Shown here: positions 8,753 to 17,669 of the stretch, one piece after another | Position numbering within the stretch: the first letter of the stretch is position 1 | Layout: the number at the start of each line of letters is the position of its first letter | Source: Rhodobacter maris | GTDB taxonomy: Bacteria > Pseudomonadota > Alphaproteobacteria > Rhodobacterales > Rhodobacteraceae | Direction of reading: 5' to 3' | Assembly (NCBI RefSeq): GCF_900217815.1 | Contig: NZ_OBMT01000006.1 | Location: forward strand, 1 to 64,000 | DNA length: 64,000 bases | The notes under the pieces: model-generated | Told to the model about the DNA's origin: nothing | Seen by the model: only the letters and a program-made list of their open reading frames with translations | Database searches by the model: none | Position numbers and translations under genes: made by a program

Positions 8753-8779
8753 TTGAAATTTGACGCATGATCCCCACTT
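8753..8779 (+). promoter_or_regulatory. Candidate RpoH (sigma-32) heat-shock promoter of hflKC
   Basis: TTGAAA at 8753-8758, a 13-base spacer, then CCCCACTT at 8772-8779 closely match the sigma-32 pattern CTTGAAA-N13-17-CCCCATNT. It lies about 30 bases before hflK, whose products are membrane-protease regulators often in heat-shock regulons. The CCCC block is also part of a small hairpin (CCCCACTTCGGGG), so some of the match could be chance. Confidence 0.45.
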
Positions 8780-8810
8780 CGGGGCGTAAGAGACACAAGG
8801 TGAGGACAGC

Positions 8811-9938
8811 ATGACGAACGGAGGACCCTGGGGCTCGGGCGGCGGCGATGACCGCGAACCGCCGCGCCGCCCCGGCCCGCGCCGCCCGCAGGACGGCAAC
8901 AATTCCATCCCCGAGATCGACCAGATCATGAAAAAGGGCTCCGAGCAGCTGCGCGTGCTGATGGGCGGGCGCTCAGGCAATGGCGGCCGCCCCGGCGGCG
9001 GCGGGCGCGGCAATGGCCCGGCCTTCACGCTTGGCACGCTCGGGCTTGGGGCGCTGGCGCTTCTGGCCGCCTGGGCCTGGGCCTCGTTCTACACCGTGCA
9101 GCAAAACGAACGCTCGATCGAACTGATGTTCGGCAAATACCGCGCGACCGGGAACCCCGGCCTCAACTTCGCGCCCTGGCCCGTGGTGACGGCCGAAGTG
9201 ATCCCGGTCACTGACGAGCGCACCACCGAGATCGGCACCGGGCGCGGCAGCGCGATGGATTCGGGCCTGATGCTCACGGGCGACCAGAACATCGTCGATG
9301 TGAACTACCAGATCGTCTGGAACGTTTCGGACCCGCAGAAATACCTCTTCAACCTTGCCGACCCGGAAGACACGATCCGCGCGGTGAGTGAATCGGCGAT
9401 GCGCGACATCATCGCGCGCTCGGCGCTCGCGCCCATTCTCAACCGCGACCGCGGCGTGATTGCGGCCGATCTGCGCGCCGCGGCGCAGCAGACGCTCGAC
9501 AGCTATCAGGCAGGCATCAACATCGTGCGGGTGAACTTCAACCGCGCCGATCCGCCGCGCGAGGTGATCGACAGTTTCCGCGACGTGCAGGCCGCGCAAC
9601 AGGAGCGCGACAAGCTCGAGAAGGAAGCCGATGCCTATGCCAACAAGGTGACGGCAGAGGCGCGCGGGCAGGCGGCGCAGATCCAGCAGCAAGCCGAGGC
9701 CTATCGCGCCCAGGTGGTCAATGATGCGCAGGGTCAGGCCGCGCGTTTCGTCTCGGTTTACGAGGAATATCGCAAGGCCCCGGATGTGACGAAACGGCGG
9801 ATGTTCTACGAGACGATGAGCCAGACGCTGGGCGACGTGAACAAGGTGGTGATCGACGGCACGGCGGGCGCGGTGCCCTATCTGCCGCTTGACAGGCTGC
9901 GCCCGCAGGGTGGCTTGACCAGCGGAGGGAGCAACTGA
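8811..9938 (+). CDS. hflK: FtsH protease modulator HflK
   Basis: 375 residues. A glycine- and proline-rich cytoplasmic N-terminus (about 1-75) is followed by one transmembrane helix (GTLGLGALALLAAWAWASF, about 78-96) and a band-7/SPFH domain (QQNERSIELMFGKY onward). A charged helical region follows (QQERDKLEKEADAYANKVTAEARGQA begins at about 263). HflK and HflC form a cage around FtsH in the inner membrane. The gene overlaps hflC by one base (TGATG at 9936-9940), the usual pairing. Confidence 0.95.
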   Translation: MTNGGPWGSGGGDDREPPRRPGPRRPQDGNNSIPEIDQIMKKGSEQLRVLMGGRSGNGGRPGGGGRGNGPAFTLGTLGLGALALLAAWAWASFYTVQQNERSIELMFGKYRATGNPGLNFAPWPVVTAEVIPVTDERTTEIGTGRGSAMDSGLMLTGDQNIVDVNYQIVWNVSDPQKYLFNLADPEDTIRAVSESAMRDIIARSALAPILNRDRGVIAADLRAAAQQTLDSYQAGINIVRVNFNRADPPREVIDSFRDVQAAQQERDKLEKEADAYANKVTAEARGQAAQIQQQAEAYRAQVVNDAQGQAARFVSVYEEYRKAPDVTKRRMFYETMSQTLGDVNKVVIDGTAGAVPYLPLDRLRPQGGLTSGGSN

Positions 9939-10825
9939 TGCGCGCGCAACTTCTGATCCCCGTCGGCGTGATCGCGCTCGGCGTTGCCCTGTCCTCCGTC
10001 TACACGGTCGACGAGCGCGAAAAGGCGCTGGTGCTGCAATTCGGCGAGGTGGTCTCCTCGCGCACCGCCCCCGGCATCGGCTTCAAGATCCCGCTGGTGC
10101 AGAATGTCGTGAAATACGACGACCGGATTCTCGCGCTTTCCACCCAGCCGCTTGAGGTGACGCCGCTCGACGACCGGCGCCTTGTGGTGGATGCCTTTGC
10201 GCGCTGGCGCATTGTCGATGCGGTCAAGTTCCGCGAGGCGGTGGGCGATGGCGGCGAGAATTTCGCCAAGAACCGGCTCGACGGCATCCTGAACAACGCG
10301 ATCCGCGAAGTCATGGGCTCGGTGCCCTCGACGGCGGTTCTGTCGGACGACCGCACCGCGCTGATGAACCAGATCCGTGACATCGCCCGGCGCGAGGCGA
10401 ATGCGCTTGGCATCGACGTGATCGATGTGCGGCTGACGCGGACTGACCTGCCTGAGCAGAACCTGCAATCGACCTATGACCGGATGCGTGCGGAGCGGCA
10501 GCGCGAGGCGGCGGATGAGCGCGCCCGCGGCGGCGAGGCGGCGCAGCGCGTGCGCGCGACCGCCGACCGTCAGGTGGTGGAACTCACCTCCGAGGCGCGC
10601 AAGCAGGCCGAAATCGTGCGCGGCAAGGCCGATGCGGAGCGCAACGCGATCTATGCCGAGGCCTATGGCAAGGATGCGTCCTTCTTTGCCTTTACCCGGG
10701 CGCTGCAGTTTTACGCCGACAGTCTGAAACCGGGCTCCTCCTCGCTCGTGACCGAGCCGGACAGCCTCTATTTCGACTATGACCGGTTCGTGAAATCGCT
10801 CGGCCCGGAGGCGGCCGGGAATTGA
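9938..10825 (+). CDS. hflC: FtsH protease modulator HflC
   Basis: 295 residues. An N-terminal signal-anchor (LLIPVGVIALGVALSSVYTV) precedes an SPFH domain beginning VDEREKALVLQFGEVV. The later segment contains RADGERQREAADERARGGEAA-like charged helices, as in HflC. It pairs with HflK, and its stop overlaps the start of the next gene by one base (TGATG at 10823-10827), so the three are probably translated together. Confidence 0.95.
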   Translation: MRAQLLIPVGVIALGVALSSVYTVDEREKALVLQFGEVVSSRTAPGIGFKIPLVQNVVKYDDRILALSTQPLEVTPLDDRRLVVDAFARWRIVDAVKFREAVGDGGENFAKNRLDGILNNAIREVMGSVPSTAVLSDDRTALMNQIRDIARREANALGIDVIDVRLTRTDLPEQNLQSTYDRMRAERQREAADERARGGEAAQRVRATADRQVVELTSEARKQAEIVRGKADAERNAIYAEAYGKDASFFAFTRALQFYADSLKPGSSSLVTEPDSLYFDYDRFVKSLGPEAAGN

Positions 10826-11016
10826 TGGCATCGCTGGTCACCGCACTCGGACTTGTGCTGGTGATCGAGGGGCTGGCGCTTGCGCTGGCCCCTCGTCGCA
10901 TTGAAGAGGCGCTGGCGCTGATCGCTGCGCTCGGCCCCGAGGGGCGGCGCAGGCTCGGGCTTGCCGCAGTGGCCGCCGGGGTAGCAGTGGTGGCGCTGGT
11001 GCGGTTTTTCTCCTGA
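10825..11016 (+). CDS. DUF2065 small membrane protein (YjeT-like)
   Basis: 63 residues, two hydrophobic segments: LVTALGLVLVIEGLALALAP and RLGLAAVAAGVAVVALVRFF. The pattern and the position directly after hflC match the DUF2065/YjeT family commonly found in hflKC operons. Its ATG overlaps the hflC stop. The function is unknown. Confidence 0.8.
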   Translation: MASLVTALGLVLVIEGLALALAPRRIEEALALIAALGPEGRRRLGLAAVAAGVAVVALVRFFS

Positions 11017-11157
11017 TCGGGCCGCGCCCGTCCCATCATGGCTCTCACATCGAATTTACGCGCCGCGACGGGCTTTCATTTGAAGGCCGTGCCGCTTAGG
11101 CTTCATAACAACGCCAGGCCGGTCCCCGCGCCGGCAAGGACCACGGGAGAGAACCTG

Positions 11158-12645
11158 ATGACCATCACCGCCCCTCGCCAGCAGCCCCGCGCCGCGGCTT
11201 CTCATTTTGTCAAGACGCTCCTCGGCGTGGCGCTCCTTTCGACGGCGCTCACCGTGGCGCCGATCACCCCCGCCCATGCCTTTGCCGCGCCCGAAAGCTT
11301 TGCGGATCTGGTCGAACAGGTGAAACCGGCGGTGGTGATGATCACCACCTCGACCGTTGTCACCGAGCCGGCGAGCGGCATGCCGGGCTTTCCGCCGGGC
11401 TCGCCCTTCGAAGAGTTCTTCAAGGAATTCGGCATGCCGAACGTGCCGGGGCAGAACGGCCCGGCGCGGCCGCATCGCTCCGACGCGCTCGGCTCGGGCT
11501 TCGTGATCTCGGAAGACGGCTATATCGTCACCAACAACCATGTGATCGAGAATGCCGACGAGATCTCGATCGAATTTGCCAATGGCACCAAGCTTGACGC
11601 CAAGCTCATCGGCACCGATCCGAAAACCGATATCGCGCTTCTGAAGGTGGAGAGCGACAAGCCCTTGCCCTTTGTGAGCTTTGGCGACAGCGACACGATG
11701 CGCGAGGGCGACTGGGTGATGGCGATGGGCAACCCGCTTGGTCAGGGCTTCTCCACCTCGGTCGGCATCGTTTCTGCGCGCAATCGCGAGCTTTCGGGCA
11801 CCTATGACGATTACATCCAGACCGATGCCGCGATCAACCGTGGCAACTCGGGCGGGCCTTTGTTCAGCACTGCGGGCAAGGTGATCGGGGTGAACACCGC
11901 GATCATGTCGCCCAACGGCGGCTCGATCGGCATCGGCTTCTCGATGGCTTCGAATGTGGTTTCCAAGGTGGTGAGCCAGCTGAAGGAATTCGGCGCCACC
12001 CGGCGCGGCTGGCTCGGCGTGAAGATCCAGGATGTGACCCCCGACATGGCGGAGGCGATGAACCTTTCGACGCCCGAAGGGGTGATGGTCTCCGATGTGC
12101 CCGATGGCCCGGCCAAGGATGCGGGCATGCAATCGGGCGATGTGATCACCAGCTTCGACGGCAATCCGGTGAAGGACAGCAAGGATCTGGTGCGCCGGGT
12201 CGCCGATGCACCGGTGGGCGAGGCGGTGCGGGTCGTGGTGATGCGCGAGGGCAAGGAGCAGACGCTGCTCGTCACGCTGGGGCAACGCGAACTGGCCGAG
12301 GGTTCGGAGGCCGGGGCCGACACTGGCAAGGCCAGCCCGGGCGGCAGCGATGGCGTGGTGCTCGGCATGACGCTCTCGCCGCTTTCCGATCAGCTTCGCT
12401 CCGAACTCAATCTGCCCGCGGCGATGATCGGCCTCGTGGTGACCGATGTCGACGAGTCGAGCGAGGCTTTCGACAAGGGGCTGCGCAAGGGCGATGTGAT
12501 CGTCGAGGCGGGTCAGCAGCCGGTGTTGTCGGTGGGCGATCTGGAGGCACGGGTGAGCGAAGCGAAGGAGGGCGGCCGCAAATCGGTGTTGCTGCTGATC
12601 CGCCGCGGGGGCGAGCCGCGCTTTGTGGCGGTGCCGATCGACTGA
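11158..12645 (+). CDS. degP: Periplasmic serine protease DegP/DegQ/MucD type (Do family)
   Basis: 495 residues. A signal peptide ends near APAHAFA-like residues 38-43 (PAHAFAAPE). The trypsin-like domain carries the triad H128 (TNNHVIE), D158 (PKTDIALLK) and S231 (NRGNSGGPLF). Two PDZ domains follow at about 295-385 (RRGWLGVKIQDVTPDM) and 410-490 (GLVVTDVDESSEAF). It degrades or refolds misfolded envelope proteins. The start at 11158 follows GGGAGA; an upstream in-frame start would place the signal peptide too far inside. A terminator follows directly. Confidence 0.94.
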   Translation: MTITAPRQQPRAAASHFVKTLLGVALLSTALTVAPITPAHAFAAPESFADLVEQVKPAVVMITTSTVVTEPASGMPGFPPGSPFEEFFKEFGMPNVPGQNGPARPHRSDALGSGFVISEDGYIVTNNHVIENADEISIEFANGTKLDAKLIGTDPKTDIALLKVESDKPLPFVSFGDSDTMREGDWVMAMGNPLGQGFSTSVGIVSARNRELSGTYDDYIQTDAAINRGNSGGPLFSTAGKVIGVNTAIMSPNGGSIGIGFSMASNVVSKVVSQLKEFGATRRGWLGVKIQDVTPDMAEAMNLSTPEGVMVSDVPDGPAKDAGMQSGDVITSFDGNPVKDSKDLVRRVADAPVGEAVRVVVMREGKEQTLLVTLGQRELAEGSEAGADTGKASPGGSDGVVLGMTLSPLSDQLRSELNLPAAMIGLVVTDVDESSEAFDKGLRKGDVIVEAGQQPVLSVGDLEARVSEAKEGGRKSVLLLIRRGGEPRFVAVPID

Positions 12646-12680
12646 GCGGGGCCCGCAGGGGCTTGATTGCCACGCGAGAC

Positions 12681-12706
12681 AAAGGCACCCGGAAGGGTGC
12701 CTTTTG
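12681..12706 (+). terminator. Intrinsic terminator after degP
   Basis: Perfect stem AAAGGCACCC / GGGTGCCTTT with loop GGAA, ending in a T run. It lies 36 bases after the degP stop codon. The remaining 260 bases up to the tRNA contain no recognisable gene. Confidence 0.85.
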
Positions 12707-12967
12707 AGTCGGAGAGAGGGAGTTCTTTCGGCGGCGCCGGTGCACCCCGGCTTGGGGCGAGGGTTTTTCTCCGAGTCCTGGCCGCCGCTCGCGCGGCGTC
12801 AGAAAGGGTTTTCCGAAGGGGAGGGCTATCCTCCTTTGCTGGGCGTCGCCGAGCGTGATGGGTCTTCAGCGCACCGCTGCCGGTAGGCCTGAAAACGGGC
12901 GTTCAAACCGGAGAAACCAGCTATCTTTACAAGGCGTTGCAACACTCTCGGATAGGGGGGAGCAAAG

Positions 12968-13050
12968 TGGTGCGGGTGAAGGGACTCGAACCCCCACGCC
13001 AAGGCGCCAGAACCTAAATCTGGTGCGTCTACCAATTCCGCCACACCCGC
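12968..13050 (-). tRNA. tRNA-Leu (anticodon UAG)
   Basis: Read on the minus strand, the acceptor GCGGGTG pairs with CACCCGC, followed by A and an encoded CCA. The D arm contains GGAATTGGTAGAC, the anticodon stem CCAGA/TCTGG encloses TTTAGGT (anticodon TAG), a long variable arm GCGCCTTGGCGT marks a class II tRNA, and GGTTCGAGTCC forms the T arm. It reads CUA leucine codons. The flanks hold no other gene. Confidence 0.96.
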
Positions 13051-13387
13051 ATCGGCTTGCTTCTAGCAAGAGGGAAGGGCGCTGGATAGGGGGCGGATGG
13101 GGAAATCGAGAGATTGCCCTGCCTGTCCGTCACGGCTGGCGCCTGAAGCCGGGGGGCGCCGCCGGCTCGGGGAGCCTCGCCGTCGGACCTGCCGCGTGCC
13201 TTCCGGCGCGGGAGGGGGGGGCGTCTTGCGTCTGCCCGTTGTGGCGCAAAAGAAACGATCGGCCTTTCTGCGCCGGCTCCGCGTGCAAAAATTAACCTTT
13301 TGCTCGCCAGCGCCGGGCACATCGCCTAGACTCCCGCCCAAGGTCGCAAAGACCACAGGGCCAAAGGCCGAACGAGCAGGATACCCG
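13051..13387. other. Gene-free interval upstream of the second Hint gene
   Basis: 337 bases. The minus-strand tRNA promoter probably lies in the first part. A locally AT-rich stretch (CAAAAATTAACCTTTTGC near 13288-13306) may belong to the promoter of the gene starting at 13388. No other structure was seen. Confidence 0.4.
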
Positions 13388-13930
13388 ATGGACGACATCC
13401 CTACCGGGCACGCAAGCGGGGCCCCGGGGCCGGTTGCTGCGGCACTCTCCTATGTTTTCACCTTGCCGGTTGCGCCGGGTGGCACATCGCGTGCCGGGCG
13501 CTCCGGGCTGACAGCGGGGGCCGAAGTGGCGACGCTCGACGGGCTGCTGCCGGTCGAATATCTGGGCCCCGGCGACCGGATCGTGACCCGGGCGGGGGCT
13601 CGGGTCTTGCGCGCGGTGACGACGCTGCCGCTCATCACCGATCTGGTGCGGGTGGCGCCGGGCACGCTTGGTCAAGGGCGGCCGGGGGCGGCGCTCATCC
13701 TCGGGGCGGGGACGGAGGTTCTGTTGCGCGGCTGGCGCGCCGAGGCGCTTTTTGGCAAGGCGCAGGAATGTGTTGCGGTGGCGCGGCTTGTCGACGGGCA
13801 GTTCATCACCCGCCTTACCGGCGCGCGCATGCGCCTTTACGGGCTGCATTTCGATGCGCCCGAGATCATCTATGCCGAGGGGGTGGAGCTTGGCTGCCAG
13901 CCTTTGCAGATCCGGCGCGGCGCCGCCTGA
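13388..13930 (+). CDS. Hint-like domain protein lacking the N-terminal cysteine
   Basis: 180 residues. The order of motifs follows Hint proteins: GLTAGAEVATLDG, then PVEYLGPGDRIVTR, RVAPGTLGQGRPGAALILGAG and APEIIYAEGVELGCQPLQ. Where true Hint domains have cysteine (compare CFAAGTLIAT in the 5.2 kb gene), this protein has glycine, and the block-B histidine region (SGQHRVL) is replaced by LGAGTEVLL. It is probably unable to self-cleave. The N-terminal segment before the domain is only about 40 residues. It converges on nnrD with a 3-base gap. Function unknown. Confidence 0.75.
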   Translation: MDDIPTGHASGAPGPVAAALSYVFTLPVAPGGTSRAGRSGLTAGAEVATLDGLLPVEYLGPGDRIVTRAGARVLRAVTTLPLITDLVRVAPGTLGQGRPGAALILGAGTEVLLRGWRAEALFGKAQECVAVARLVDGQFITRLTGARMRLYGLHFDAPEIIYAEGVELGCQPLQIRRGAA

Positions 13931-13933
13931 GCG

Positions 13934-14788
13934 CTAGAGGCCGATGTCCCGAAACAGCGCCGGCAGCGCGTCGGGCAGGTCTTCGGCAATCAGCCCGGGG
14001 CCAAACTGGCGTGCCGCGGCGGCATGCAGCCAGGTGCCGGAGCAGGCCGCCTCGAACGGGCTATGCCCGCGGGCCATCAACCCGACGATCAGTCCGGCGA
14101 GCACATCGCCCGAGCCTGCGGTGGCCAGCCAGGGCGCGGCCATCTCGCCGGTCGCGGAATGGACGGCAATCTCTTCGGCGGCGGAGGCGATCACGGTCTC
14201 GTGCCCCTTGAGCAGCACCGTACAGCCCGCCCGCACCGCGGCACGGCTCGTGGCCTCGATCTTTGACATCTCGCCCGCCTCCCAGGCCCTGGCAAGATCG
14301 GGAAAGAGGTGGCGGAACTCACCGGGATGCGGGGTCAGCACCACTTTGTCATGGAGCGCGTTGAAGAGTGGGCCGGGATCATGTTCGAAAGCGGTGAGCG
14401 CATCGGCGTCGAGCACCGTGGCGCGGCGCCCCCAGAGCGCGCCGGGCACCATCTCGAGCGCGCGCGGTGCGCCGAGCCCCGGCCCGAGGCAGAGCGCGTT
14501 CAGCCGCGTGTCGGCGAACATGCCGCGCAGTGTATAGGCATCGGGCAGCGCGGTCAGCATCACCGCCGTCAGATGCGCGGCGTTCTCGGCCAGGCTCACC
14601 TGCGGGCAGGCGAGTGTCACGAGGCCAGCGCCTGCGCGTAGCGCGGCCCGGGCGGCGAGCCGTGCCGCGCCGCCGCGCCCCGGACCGCCTGCAAGAACGA
14701 GCGCGTGGCCGTGGGAGAATTTGTGATCTTCGACGCCTTTGCGGAGCGCCGCGCGCATCGTCTCGGTCAGGGTGATCTGGCGGATCAT
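13934..14788 (-). CDS. nnrD: ADP-dependent NAD(P)H-hydrate dehydratase, separate C-terminal domain
   Basis: 284 residues. A ribokinase-like fold with GGPGRGGAARLAARAALRAGAGLVT, LGPGLG, the LTPHPGEF motif, KGHETVI and the conserved ATAGSGDVLAGLI (AGSGD active site). It dehydrates the S-form of hydrated NADH or NADPH, using ADP. In most bacteria this domain is fused behind the epimerase domain; here it is its own gene with GGAGG six bases before ATG 14788, 72 bases after the epimerase gene. The two should act together in nicotinamide cofactor repair. Confidence 0.9.
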   Translation of the reverse strand: MIRQITLTETMRAALRKGVEDHKFSHGHALVLAGGPGRGGAARLAARAALRAGAGLVTLACPQVSLAENAAHLTAVMLTALPDAYTLRGMFADTRLNALCLGPGLGAPRALEMVPGALWGRRATVLDADALTAFEHDPGPLFNALHDKVVLTPHPGEFRHLFPDLARAWEAGEMSKIEATSRAAVRAGCTVLLKGHETVIASAAEEIAVHSATGEMAAPWLATAGSGDVLAGLIVGLMARGHSPFEAACSGTWLHAAAARQFGPGLIAEDLPDALPALFRDIGL

Positions 14789-14860
14789 CGATGCCTCCGG
14801 GGTTGCGGGCGAAGCATATCTTACAACCTTTGTCTGAAAAGGGTGAATCTGTCGCAGAAT

Positions 14861-15559
14861 TTAGAGACCAATGGATTTCACCACGAGTTTGCCGCACAAT
14901 CCGGGCCCTGCGCCACGCAGATGGCCGGGTTTGGCGGCATGAAAGGTGACGGTGAGATCGGCGGTGCAGGCAAGGCCCGCGCAGGCTGGCGCCTCGTCCA
15001 TCGGCGCGTCGACGGGCTGCAGCACGGCGCCGGTATCGGCGTCAAGGCCCGAGGGAATGTCGATTGCGACCACGCGCCGGGCCAGCGCGCGGCGGCTCTG
15101 CGCCGCGAAGATCGCGCGGAGAGGCTCGGGCAGCGGGCGCGAGAGGCCGATCCCGAAGCCTGCGTCGATCAGGAGCGCATAACGAGGGGGTGCGGCTTTC
15201 CGGATGATCCGTGTCAAGGTGTGCAGAGAATGCACTTTTCCGCATGCGCGCCAGAGCCCGTATGCCTGCGCCGCATCCGGGGGAAGTCTTCGCACATCAC
15301 CGATATGGAAGATATCAAGATACCAGCCGCGCGCCCGCAACAGCCGCGCGATCACATAGCCATCGCCGCCATTGTTGCCCGGCCCGCAAAGCACTGCGGC
15401 TCTGCCGGGCGCGGCAGCCAGGTCGGGCCAGGTCTCGAAGAGCGCCTCGACAGCGCCCGCGCCCGCGCGTTCCATCAGCGCGGGTCCGGAGACCCTGCCC
15501 GAGGCGATCGCTGTTTGTTCGATGGCGCGCATTTGGGCGGTTGTGACGATTTGTGGCAT
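14861..15559 (-). CDS. nnrE: NAD(P)H-hydrate epimerase, separate N-terminal domain
   Basis: 232 residues, YjeF N-terminal fold: TTAQMRAIEQTAI, LMERAG, the CGPGNNGGDGYVIAR motif (about 58-72), a conserved DAGFGIGLSRPL and DIPSGLDADTG. It epimerises R- and S-NAD(P)HX. The reading frame ends cleanly (KSIGL stop) with no continuation into nnrD, so this is a split version of the usual bifunctional Nnr. Both halves keep their active-site motifs, so the pair is likely functional. It is divergent from glnB. Confidence 0.9.
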   Translation of the reverse strand: MPQIVTTAQMRAIEQTAIASGRVSGPALMERAGAGAVEALFETWPDLAAAPGRAAVLCGPGNNGGDGYVIARLLRARGWYLDIFHIGDVRRLPPDAAQAYGLWRACGKVHSLHTLTRIIRKAAPPRYALLIDAGFGIGLSRPLPEPLRAIFAAQSRRALARRVVAIDIPSGLDADTGAVLQPVDAPMDEAPACAGLACTADLTVTFHAAKPGHLRGAGPGLCGKLVVKSIGL

Positions 15560-15601
15560 TTGTCGTTTTCCCAGTTCTCCATTTGCTCAAAAAAGGATCT
15601 T

Positions 15602-15617
15602 TGCGATTAAATTCGCA
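15602..15617. promoter_or_regulatory. Palindrome in the nnrE-glnB divergent region
   Basis: TGCGA-TTAAAT-TCGCA forms a perfect 5-6-5 inverted repeat 114 bases before glnB. In R. capsulatus glnBA is controlled by NtrC from upstream sites. This could be such a site or another operator, but I cannot match it to a defined consensus. Confidence 0.3.
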
Positions 15618-15664
15618 TCACGACTTCGGGAATCCCCGGGCGGCACCGGCATGGGCGAGGCTAG

Positions 15665-16069
<405 letters not shown>

Positions 16070-16127
16070 GGTTTTCCGAAATTCGGGCTTCGGCCCAAGA
16101 CCCATGCTCAACGAAAGGGTAGTTGCA

Positions 16128-17537
16128 ATGAGCGCAGTGAAAAAGGCTCTCGAACTGATGGCGGCGGAGGAAGTCGAATATGTCGACGTCCGTTTCACCG
16201 ACCCGCGCGGCAAGCTTCAGCACGTGACGCTGATGGCTGACCTCGTGGATGAAGACTTCTTCGAAGAAGGCTTCATGTTCGACGGTTCCTCGATCGCCGG
16301 CTGGAAATCGATTGACCAGTCGGACATGAAACTGATCCCGGATGCGGAATCGGTCTACATCGACCCGTTCTACGCCGAAAAAACCATGTGCGTGCACTGC
16401 AACGTTGTTGAGCCCGACACCGGCGAGGCCTATTCGCGCGACCCGCGCGGCACCGCGCTGAAAGCGGAAGCCTATCTGAAGTCCTCGGGTATCGGTGACG
16501 TCGCCTACTTCGGCCCGGAAGCCGAATTCTTCATCTTTGATGACGTGCGCTACTCGGTGACCCCGGCGAAAGTGGCCTACCAGATCGACGCCGAAGCGGC
16601 GGCCTGGAACACGGATGCGGAAATCGAGATGGGCAACCTCGCCCACCGCGCCGGCCACAAGGGCGGCTACTTCCCGGTGAACCCGGTCGACGAAGCGCAA
16701 GACCTGCGCTCGGAAATGCTCTCGACCATGAAGCGCATGGGCATGAGCGTCGACAAGCATCACCACGAAGTGGCGACCTGCCAGCACGAACTCGGGCTGA
16801 TCTTCGGTTCGCTCACCAAGCAAGCCGACAACATCCTGAAATACAAATACGTCATCCAGAACGTCGCGCATGCCTATGGCAAGACCGTGACCTTCATGCC
16901 GAAGCCGATGAAAGGCGACAACGGCTCGGGCATGCACGTGAACATGTCGATCTGGAAAGACGGCAAGCCGCTCTTTGCCGGTGACAAATACGCCGACCTG
17001 AGCCAAGAGGCGCTCTACTTCATCGGCGGGATCCTCAAGCATGCGAAAGCGCTCAACGCGCTGACCAACCCGGCGACCAACTCCTACAAGCGTCTGATCC
17101 CGGGCTTCGAAGCTCCGGTGCTGCGTGCCTTCTCCGCGCGCAACCGCTCGGGCTGCGTGCGTATTCCGTGGACCGAATCGCCGAAGGCGAAACGTGTGGA
17201 AGCCCGCTTCCCCGATCCGGCGGCGAACCCCTATCTGGCGTTCGCAGCGCTCCTGATGGCCGGCCTCGACGGCATCAAGAACAAGATCGATCCGGGCCCG
17301 GCTTCGGACAAAGACCTCTACGATCTGCCGCCGGAAGAACTGGCCGCGATCCCGACCGTTTGCGGTTCGCTCCGTGAAGCGCTTGAAGAGCTGGAAAAAG
17401 ATCACGACTTCCTGCTCGCGGGCGACGTGTTCACCAAAGACCAGCTCGAAGGCTACATGGCCCTCAAGTGGGAAGAAGTGTACGCCTATGAGCACACCCC
17501 CCACCCGGTCGAATACCAGATGTACTATTCCTGCTGA
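16128..17537 (+). CDS. glnA: Glutamine synthetase type I
   Basis: 469 residues. [11 protein letters not shown] (about 50-60), [12 protein letters not shown] (metal ligands), [10 protein letters not shown] and the RIPW segment of the active site are all present. The adenylylation tyrosine is about Tyr398 in [11 protein letters not shown], so activity should be controlled by GlnE. It makes glutamine from glutamate, ammonia and ATP. The sequence begins [11 protein letters not shown]; it follows glnB, and a strong terminator follows it. Confidence 0.98.
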   Translation: MSAVKKALELMAAEEVEYVDVRFTDPRGKLQHVTLMADLVDEDFFEEGFMFDGSSIAGWKSIDQSDMKLIPDAESVYIDPFYAEKTMCVHCNVVEPDTGEAYSRDPRGTALKAEAYLKSSGIGDVAYFGPEAEFFIFDDVRYSVTPAKVAYQIDAEAAAWNTDAEIEMGNLAHRAGHKGGYFPVNPVDEAQDLRSEMLSTMKRMGMSVDKHHHEVATCQHELGLIFGSLTKQADNILKYKYVIQNVAHAYGKTVTFMPKPMKGDNGSGMHVNMSIWKDGKPLFAGDKYADLSQEALYFIGGILKHAKALNALTNPATNSYKRLIPGFEAPVLRAFSARNRSGCVRIPWTESPKAKRVEARFPDPAANPYLAFAALLMAGLDGIKNKIDPGPASDKDLYDLPPEELAAIPTVCGSLREALEELEKDHDFLLAGDVFTKDQLEGYMALKWEEVYAYEHTPHPVEYQMYYSC

Positions 17538-17556
17538 GAGGCAGAACAGGCACGGG

Positions 17557-17584
17557 AAGGGCGCTCTTCGGAGCGCCCTTTTCG
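17557..17584 (+). terminator. Intrinsic terminator after glnA
   Basis: A 10-bp perfect stem AAGGGCGCTC / GAGCGCCCTT closed by a TTCG tetraloop, followed by TTTCG. It starts 20 bases after the glnA stop. Confidence 0.9.
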
Positions 17585-17669
17585 TTTGACCCCGCGACCA
17601 TTTGGCCGCTCCAGTTGAACCGGACGCGACGTCAGGCTAGAGAAAGCCAGGTTTACCAAGGAGGCGGGC

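Noticed and set aside
5596-8796. 1066-codon open frame on the minus strand
   Set aside because: It lies opposite rpiA, the membrane protein and gor, whose products have clear family motifs. Its translation is rich in His, Arg, Gly and Pro, a typical antisense shadow in GC-rich DNA.
13934-15559. Split nnr considered as a frameshifted pseudogene
   Set aside because: Each half has intact active-site motifs, a clean stop or start, and the second half has GGAGG at the right distance.
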